From contig CANPYO010000014.1 in assembly GCA_947588645.1 (NCBI GenBank), forward strand, positions 1 through 35,640: a DNA stretch of 35,640 nucleotides, written 5' to 3'. Shown here in pieces: positions 30,314 to 35,640 of the stretch. The position numbers and the translations under genes were made by a program. The DNA comes from an uncultured Akkermansia sp. (GTDB lineage Bacteria > Verrucomicrobiota > Verrucomicrobiia > Verrucomicrobiales > Akkermansiaceae). Every line of letters begins with the position of its first letter. The first letter of the stretch is position 1. Under the pieces are notes generated by a model, which was given only the letters and a program-made list of their open reading frames with translations, made no database searches and was not told where the DNA came from.

Positions 30314-31057
30314 ATGCACCGATGCTTTCTCCCAGTGCCGGATTTTCCCACCGGGGCTCTGTTGCGTGTGCAGGGGGAGGAAGCGCACCACGCTCTGCGA
30401 GTGCTGCGACTGCGCCCCGGCGATGAGTGCGAGTTGTTCAATGGGCTCGGACAGGCAGCTCTTGCTCGCATCGAGCAGGTGGACAGTCATGAACTGGCAG
30501 CGCGGGTGACCAATTCCCTGCCACCTCTGCCGGACATGGCGCGTATCACACTTGCCGTAGCTGTTCCCAAGGGAGCCAACATGGATCTCATTGTGCAAAA
30601 GGCGGTGGAAATGGGCGTGCAACGCATCATTCCGCTGGTGACCGAACGCACCATCGTGCGCCTTTCCCCCTCGGATGTTGTTGCCAAGGCAAAAAAATGG
30701 GCTCGCACCGCGCTGGAGGCCTGCAAGCAATGCGGCGTGAACACCCTGCCCTGCGTCGAGAATCCTATGCCCTACGCTGACCTGCTGCTGCTGCGTGATT
30801 TGCCGGCTCTGCGTTTGCAATGCGCCATCCTGCCGGATTCGCATCCGCTGCGAGGGGTGCTGGAGCATGCACGCAGCCAAGGAATAGAGGAGGTGTTGCT
30901 CCTCATTGGTCCGGAGGGGGATTTCAGTCCTTCAGAGTACGAGCAGGGGCGCGCCGCAGGCTACATACCCGTGAGTCTGGGCCCGATCATCCTGCGCGTG
31001 GAGAGCGCAGTTTTTGTCGCTACGGCCGCTGCGCGCTATGCTCTGGATCCCACCTGA
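30314..31057 (+). CDS. rsmE: 16S rRNA (uracil-1498-N3)-methyltransferase
   Basis: The protein has 247 residues. It methylates U1498 of 16S rRNA using S-adenosylmethionine. An N-terminal PUA-like domain (1-70, HHALRVLRLRPGDECELFNG) is followed by a SPOUT domain with the knot signature LLLIGPEGDFSPSEYEQGRA and LGPIILRVESA. An AGGAG site lies just before the start. rsmE behind dnaJ is a common gene order in bacteria. Confidence 0.93.
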   Translation: MHRCFLPVPDFPTGALLRVQGEEAHHALRVLRLRPGDECELFNGLGQAALARIEQVDSHELAARVTNSLPPLPDMARITLAVAVPKGANMDLIVQKAVEMGVQRIIPLVTERTIVRLSPSDVVAKAKKWARTALEACKQCGVNTLPCVENPMPYADLLLLRDLPALRLQCAILPDSHPLRGVLEHARSQGIEEVLLLIGPEGDFSPSEYEQGRAAGYIPVSLGPIILRVESAVFVATAAARYALDPT

Positions 31058-31081
31058 CCTTCAGCACATTGTTGTCCCGAT

Positions 31082-31861
31082 ATGGCCTATCTGCAGCTCA
31101 GTGATGTGCATGTACACTACCCGGTGAAAACAGGTTGGGGAGCGACGGGGCACGTGGTGCGAGCCGTGGATGGCGTATCGCTCACCTTGGAGAAAGGCGA
31201 GACGCTGGGGCTGGTTGGAGAGTCCGGCTGCGGCAAATCATCGCTTTCCCGAGCAGTCATGCAGCTCCAACCCGTTACCTCCGGTAGCATTGAGCTGGAA
31301 GGCGAATTGATCACGGCTCTTCCTGCGCGTGAACTGCGCCGGCGCCGAACTGATTTTCAGATGGTTTTTCAAGACCCGTATGCCTCTCTCAACCCGCGCT
31401 TCACCATCTATAGCACATTGCTGGAAGCGCTCACCCGCCGCTCACCGCTGAAGCGCAGCGAACGCGAGGAGGCTGTAGCGCAGCTGATGCTGCGCGTGGG
31501 ACTCAGCCCTGAGCACATGCACAAATACCCGCATGAATTCTCCGGTGGGCAGAGGCAACGCGTGGCGATTGCTCGAGCTATTGCGCCGCAGCCCAAACTG
31601 CTGCTGGCGGATGAACCTGTAAGCGCACTGGATGTGTCGATCCGAGGGCAAATACTTAACCTGCTGCTCAAACTCAAGCGCGAACTGGGGCTTACGATGC
31701 TCTTTATTTCGCACGATTTGCTGGTGGTGCACCACGTGGCGGATCGTATCGCTGTGATGCAGCGCGGACGCATTGTAGAATATGGGGACGCCGAGCAGGT
31801 GTTTGCCCATCCGCAGCACCCCTACACGCAGCAGTTGCTCAGCGCTGTGCCGAAACTCTGA
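31082..31861 (+). CDS. ABC transporter ATP-binding protein (peptide type, OppF/DppF-like)
   Basis: The protein has 259 residues. Walker A GESGCGKSSL (about 43), Q-loop FQDPYASLNPR, signature SGGQRQRVAIARA (about 154), Walker B LLLADEPVSALDVS (about 175) and the H-loop ISHD are all present, so it should hydrolyse ATP. The FQDPYASLNP Q-loop is typical of the oligopeptide/nickel subfamily. It stops after the ATPase domain, without the C-terminal oligopeptide extension of many OppF proteins. No permease or binding protein is nearby, so it must work with subunits encoded elsewhere. It sits in the grpE-dnaJ-rsmE unit, 24 bases after rsmE. Confidence 0.9.
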   Translation: MAYLQLSDVHVHYPVKTGWGATGHVVRAVDGVSLTLEKGETLGLVGESGCGKSSLSRAVMQLQPVTSGSIELEGELITALPARELRRRRTDFQMVFQDPYASLNPRFTIYSTLLEALTRRSPLKRSEREEAVAQLMLRVGLSPEHMHKYPHEFSGGQRQRVAIARAIAPQPKLLLADEPVSALDVSIRGQILNLLLKLKRELGLTMLFISHDLLVVHHVADRIAVMQRGRIVEYGDAEQVFAHPQHPYTQQLLSAVPKL

Positions 31862-31875
31862 CTCCATTCCTCGCC

Positions 31876-34536
31876 GTGTCTGCTTCTCCCATCATCCAAC
31901 TTTCCCTTCAGTCGGATGGCTCGCTGAGCATCCTGCCACATGGGGCTCAACCACGATTGGAGCACGCCTTTGCTACCTCGCCTGCGCGAGGGCTGTTGGA
32001 TCTACTGCGCTACGGCGCTCCACCCTCCGCTGCACCGGCGCTCTGCTGGCTGAGGGAACGCACGCGCGAGCGAATGGTCCACTACCTGCGTCTGCTGAGG
32101 CGCGGTGAAGAAAAACTTCCGCCATTCACGGGAACGGAGCTGGTCAACCTCCTGGAAAGCATGCCCCCGCTGGCCGCAGGTGAAGTGAGTGCAGGCGTAC
32201 TCGGTGCATGGTTTGCGGGTCTGCCTGGCACGCTGGCAGAGCTGGCGCAGCGCGAATGCTGCTCCCCTGAAGAATGGCTCTGCAGGCTGGGAGAGGGTTG
32301 GCGGCAGCTGGGGCTGCTCTGCTTCCATCTGGCCGAGAACGCCGGGGAGCAATCCGACAGCGCGCCTTTTGCTTTCCTTGCCACTTTTGTGTATAAAGTG
32401 GGGCAGGACGGTAAAGCCCGGCACATGCCGCTGGGACATGCGGCGAGCATGTTGGCAAACGATCGCGAGGCCCTGCTGGCCCTGCTGCGACCGCTGCAAG
32501 CCGCTGCCGCGAAAAATGATTTTCTGGGGGATCTCATCAACTCCCGAGAGGTGTATAGACCCTGCGCCTGGACAGCGCGGCGCACCTTGCAATATCTGCG
32601 TGCCATCCCCGCACTTGAAGAAGTCGGCATTGAAACCCGCATGGTCAACCTCTGGAAAACGATGCCGCCGCGCGTCGAACTGCAGGTGACGCTCGATACG
32701 CAGGATGGCGGGGGGAAACCGGGTGCTGCGCCATCCGTGAACATCCACTCGCTCCTGCACTTTTCGCCGCAGATCATGCTCGGCGACCACCGGCTTACAG
32801 ATGAGGAATGGAAGGCTCTGTGCGAAGGAGATGAGGGTCTGGTGCGTTTCCGCGGCGAATGGGTGCGTCTGGATCGAGAACGTCTGCAGCGTCTCATGGA
32901 CAGCTGGATGCAGGCTGTGAGCATGACCCATGCCGGCATTCCCTTGCTCTCCGGTCTGCGTTTTCTGATGGGGCGCCGCAGCAGCGCTACGGAAAAGTTG
33001 CCACCTGTTGAAGACGGCGTTCGGGTGGCGGCAGGGGCAAATTTGGCTCTCGCGCTCAGCAATTTGCATTTTTCTAATGAAGAGCCACTTCTTCCACCGG
33101 AGCTGGAACGTACCCTACGCCCGTACCAAAAAGATGGGGTGCGTTTTTTGGCAAATGTAACGGAAGCGGGCTTTGGCGCCTGCTTGGCCGATGACATGGG
33201 GCTGGGCAAGACGCTGCAGGTCATCGCATGGCTGGCTCATTTGGAATGCATGGGACAACTTGGGGAGGGGGCGGGCTGTGCGCTTGTCATTGCCCCGGCT
33301 TCACTGCTCACCAACTGGCAGCAAGAGCTCGCGCGCTTTGCGCCTCAACTGCGTGTGGCGGTGTTGCACCCTTATGCGCTGAGTCAGACAGACGCCCGTT
33401 ATCTGCACACCAATCCTGCCTGGCTCACGCGCCGCGCGCACGTGGCGATCACCACCTACGGCATTGCCACTCGTGAAGAGGTATTGGCGAACTGCGATTG
33501 GCAAGCCATCGTCCTGGATGAAGCACAGGCCATCAAATCCCCCCAGTCGCTGCGCACGCAAGCCATCCTTCGTCTACAAACCCGGCGGCGAGCGGCGCTC
33601 ACCGGCACGCCCGTCGAAAACTCGCTGACGGAACTGCACAGCCTCTTCGACTTCCTTAACCCCGGCTTACTCGGCACAGAAAAAGACTTCCACGCGATGG
33701 TGCGCGACATGGGAGATGATTACGCTCCCCTGAGGCGACTGGTGCGTCCGTTCATGCTGCGCCGCGTCAAGAGTGACCCCGCTCTGCTGCCGGAATTGCC
33801 GCCAAAAACCGAACAGCCGGCGTACTGCCATCTCACGCCGGAACAGGCGCGCCTGTACGCTAAGGAGGTGGAAAACTTGCGTGCTGTGTTGGCGGAAGAA
33901 AATGCTCAAACGCGTCTCATGCTTATTCTGCCCATTCTCGGACGTCTCAAGCAGATCTGCAACCACCCTGCACAATACCTCGGCGAGTCGTATTACGACC
34001 CCGCCATCTCCGGCAAATTCCAACGACTCGGACACTTGGCTGAGCACATACACGAAGCCGGTGAATGCTGCCTTGTCTTTACGCAGTACCGCAGTATCAT
34101 GCCCCATCTGCATGACTTTTTGGAAGGGATTTTCGGTGCGCCGGGACTCATGCTGCATGGCGAAACACCCATCGACGAGCGTCAGAGACTCGTGCAGCAA
34201 TTTCAAGCGCCGGGAGGACCACCGTTCTTCCTGCTCTCGCTGCGGGCTGCCGGCACCGGCCTCACCCTCACCCGTGCGCACCATGTCATCCATTTCGATC
34301 GCTGGTGGAACCCCGCTGTGGAAAATCAGGCCAGCGACCGTGCCCACCGCATTGGCCAAAAACACCCCGTTTTCATCCACCCCCTCATCTCCATCGGCTC
34401 GATTGAGCAAAATATCCATACCATGCTGCGCCGCAAATCGGCCATGGCCGATGCCCTGCTCTCCGGCGGCATGGAAAAATTGCTTCTCCATCTGTCTGCC
34501 GACGATCTGCTTGACCTCGTGCGCCCGCAAAAATAG
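31876..34536 (+). CDS. SNF2-family DNA helicase/translocase
   Basis: The protein has 886 residues from a GTG start at 31876; the next in-frame ATG is far inside (about 32074). The first ~400 residues are an alpha-helical domain of the bacterial SNF2-associated kind, without known catalytic motifs. The motor follows: motif I DDMGLGKTLQV (about 438), motif II LDEAQAIKSP (about 549), motif III LTGTPVENS, and the second RecA lobe with VFTQYRSIM, SLRAAGTGLTLTRAHHVIHFDRWWNP and ASDRAHRIGQ. Such proteins move on double-stranded DNA to displace bound proteins such as RNA polymerase (compare RapA). No SWIM zinc motif is seen at the N-terminus. It is the last gene of the unit. Confidence 0.92.
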   Translation: MSASPIIQLSLQSDGSLSILPHGAQPRLEHAFATSPARGLLDLLRYGAPPSAAPALCWLRERTRERMVHYLRLLRRGEEKLPPFTGTELVNLLESMPPLAAGEVSAGVLGAWFAGLPGTLAELAQRECCSPEEWLCRLGEGWRQLGLLCFHLAENAGEQSDSAPFAFLATFVYKVGQDGKARHMPLGHAASMLANDREALLALLRPLQAAAAKNDFLGDLINSREVYRPCAWTARRTLQYLRAIPALEEVGIETRMVNLWKTMPPRVELQVTLDTQDGGGKPGAAPSVNIHSLLHFSPQIMLGDHRLTDEEWKALCEGDEGLVRFRGEWVRLDRERLQRLMDSWMQAVSMTHAGIPLLSGLRFLMGRRSSATEKLPPVEDGVRVAAGANLALALSNLHFSNEEPLLPPELERTLRPYQKDGVRFLANVTEAGFGACLADDMGLGKTLQVIAWLAHLECMGQLGEGAGCALVIAPASLLTNWQQELARFAPQLRVAVLHPYALSQTDARYLHTNPAWLTRRAHVAITTYGIATREEVLANCDWQAIVLDEAQAIKSPQSLRTQAILRLQTRRRAALTGTPVENSLTELHSLFDFLNPGLLGTEKDFHAMVRDMGDDYAPLRRLVRPFMLRRVKSDPALLPELPPKTEQPAYCHLTPEQARLYAKEVENLRAVLAEENAQTRLMLILPILGRLKQICNHPAQYLGESYYDPAISGKFQRLGHLAEHIHEAGECCLVFTQYRSIMPHLHDFLEGIFGAPGLMLHGETPIDERQRLVQQFQAPGGPPFFLLSLRAAGTGLTLTRAHHVIHFDRWWNPAVENQASDRAHRIGQKHPVFIHPLISIGSIEQNIHTMLRRKSAMADALLSGGMEKLLLHLSADDLLDLVRPQK

Positions 34537-34541
34537 CATGG

Positions 34542-34624
34542 CTGTGCAACGCACACGTTATCAATAAATCACAATCAGCATATCGTAAATAGCAACCACC
34601 TTTTTTAATGCGCTTGCCCCGGAT
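34542..34624 (-). repeat. Interspersed repeat family 1, copy D
   Basis: The minus strand reads CCGGGGCAAGCGCATTAAAA, then GGTTGCTATTTACGAT and GTGATTTATTGATAACGTG, collinear with copy B at 8735-8788 (for example GATTTATTGATgACGTG, and TTGCACAG at the end). It begins six bases after the SNF2 stop. Between it and 34821 the minus strand has an open frame without a start (SKDKSSYIL, then KELQWACHREN). This could be a worn gene end, but it is not supported as a gene. Confidence 0.6.
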
Positions 34625-34820
34625 GGTTTCCTTACCTGCCACATTCGTGCACAGGAGAAGCGTATCACGCTTTCCCGGGAAGTTCTCCCGATGGCAAGCC
34701 CATTGCAACTCCTTGGGCAGTTTCTTCTCTTTATTTTTCTGAGTAGGCAGAATATAGCTGGATTTATCTTTTGACCGGGCATTCTGGGCAGAAGTAGTCG
34801 AGCAACCTTACTTTTCCCGC

Positions 34821-35640
34821 TTATTTTTTGTAGAAGAGTGACTTCTCATAGGCGGCGCGCATGGCGTCCACATCTGCCTTGAAGGAGTCGTTGATGGCCT
34901 CAATGCCGACCAAGTTTTCGCAACGGCCGACGGTGAACCAACGAGTACCCCAAGTATTCATCTCAGGCCATTGTGCATGCTCGATCTGCCCCCCCGGGTG
35001 AGTAGTAGAGCTTGCTACCAACATATACTACCTTAAACTCTTGAACCGTCACATACCCCCATGTAGAAGATTTTCGGCTTGGCGGATAAACGGGTTTCCC
35101 ATCTGCCTGAAATAGCAATTTGTTTGTAAATGCCAACCAAGAGTAACGCACTCCCTTTGGCAGTTCATTCAGAATATGCGTAGCAGTTTGCACGGCGAGA
35201 GCTCTTAGTTCCTCTTTGAAAGGCGTGGCAACCTGTTCATGCCCCACGGCGAGTGCCGCCTTGGTAGCTGCCACCCAGTCGGAGACCATTTTGTCGGTTG
35301 CTACCTCCGAGAGCTTTCTCTCCTTCCCCTGCTCATCGACAAAGAGGGCGTTATCATTCGCGACATGGGGCGCCATGTAGGCGGGGGCATTGCTCTGCGT
35401 ATAGCACAAACCCATGTTTTCCGCCAGCCAGGCGCGCCGCAGAGCGGTCGGCAGGCGGCGTAGGGCAGCTACTCCCTCCGCGTACTGCGCATCCTTGGGC
35501 GAAGTGGCGCCATCTAGAGAAGTGCTGCCCATGGCCGTTTTTTGTGACGCCTGGGGCAATTCTTTCCCCTCATTTTCTCCCGCGGGCGGGATGTATTTCA
35601 GCACCTCGTCCCGGCCAAGTATCAAATCACAAAGGTGGAT
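34821..35640 (-). pseudogene. Frameshifted, incomplete gene of unknown function at the right edge
   Basis: A minus-strand frame enters from beyond 35640 and runs to GSKLYYSPGG near 35000. There a run of seven C (34989-34995; G7 on the coding strand) shifts it into a short stop. Removing one G would continue as QIEHAQWPEMNTWGTRWFTV and run to KSLFYKK and a stop at 34821-34823. Both halves look like real protein. The product is not recognised; it is hydrophilic, with Trp/Tyr-rich stretches near the end. The shift may be a phase-variable tract, a mutation or a sequencing error. Confidence 0.65.

Noticed and set aside
32002-33224. Long minus-strand open frames of 355 and 380 codons
   Set aside because: They lie antisense to the SNF2 gene and have biased composition without domain features.
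34561-34782. 73-codon minus-strand frame between the SNF2 gene and the right-edge gene
   Set aside because: Its 3' end is repeat copy D, and a different overlapping frame looks equally protein-like but has no start; not enough to call a gene.

Overview
The window looks like chromosomal DNA of an anaerobic Verrucomicrobiota bacterium, possibly near Akkermansia. This rests on the overall gene style, a class III (oxygen-independent) ribonucleotide reductase with its activase, an archaeal/eukaryotic-type ProRS, autotransporter-like remnants and ankyrin proteins of a kind I associate with that group. The taxonomic call is inference; no rRNA is present.

Layout. (1) 1-4081 is an accessory block, visibly A+T-richer than what follows. 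It holds a PD-(D/E)XK nuclease-like protein, a membrane-anchored ankyrin protein, a protein with about 14 ankyrin repeats and a small acidic protein. (2) 4470-6631 is leuA-pth, coupled by a TGATG overlap. (3) 6850-8538 on the minus strand is an aminotransferase followed by an Rrf2 regulator, flanked by two diverged copies of a ~205-bp non-coding repeat. (4) 9064-9660 is a small outer-membrane barrel gene. (5) rpsA (minus) and hpf (plus) are divergent. (6) 13219-16819 is an operon of an unknown anchored protein, metF, a TPR-like membrane protein and an unknown helical protein, followed by tRNA-Arg(CCT). (7) 16936-20121 (minus) is the class III RNR locus. The NrdD glycyl-radical tail is a separate 70-residue gene, and two NrdR-type boxes lie upstream of a long leader. 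(8) proS-nadE (minus). (9) rpsN-fmdB-corC (minus), next to remains of an autotransporter gene, then a Ser/Asp-tailed lipoprotein. (10) 28559-34536 is grpE-dnaJ-rsmE-ABC ATPase-SNF2 helicase. (11) A frameshifted gene runs off the right edge.

Regulatory DNA is unusually readable. Sigma-70-like promoters with 16-17 bp spacers can be drawn before most transcription units. In several cases (proS, grpE, 13219, probably leuA and the barrel gene) the -10 box ends only 6-9 bases before the start codon, which suggests leaderless or nearly leaderless mRNAs. The grpE promoter has a perfect 15-base palindrome in its spacer.

Intergenic regions carry several families of diverged interspersed repeats, often touching 3' ends of genes; one supplies the last codons of pth. 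The strongest candidates for something under-described are the split NrdD, the leaderless promoter architecture, the grpE operator and the repeat families.
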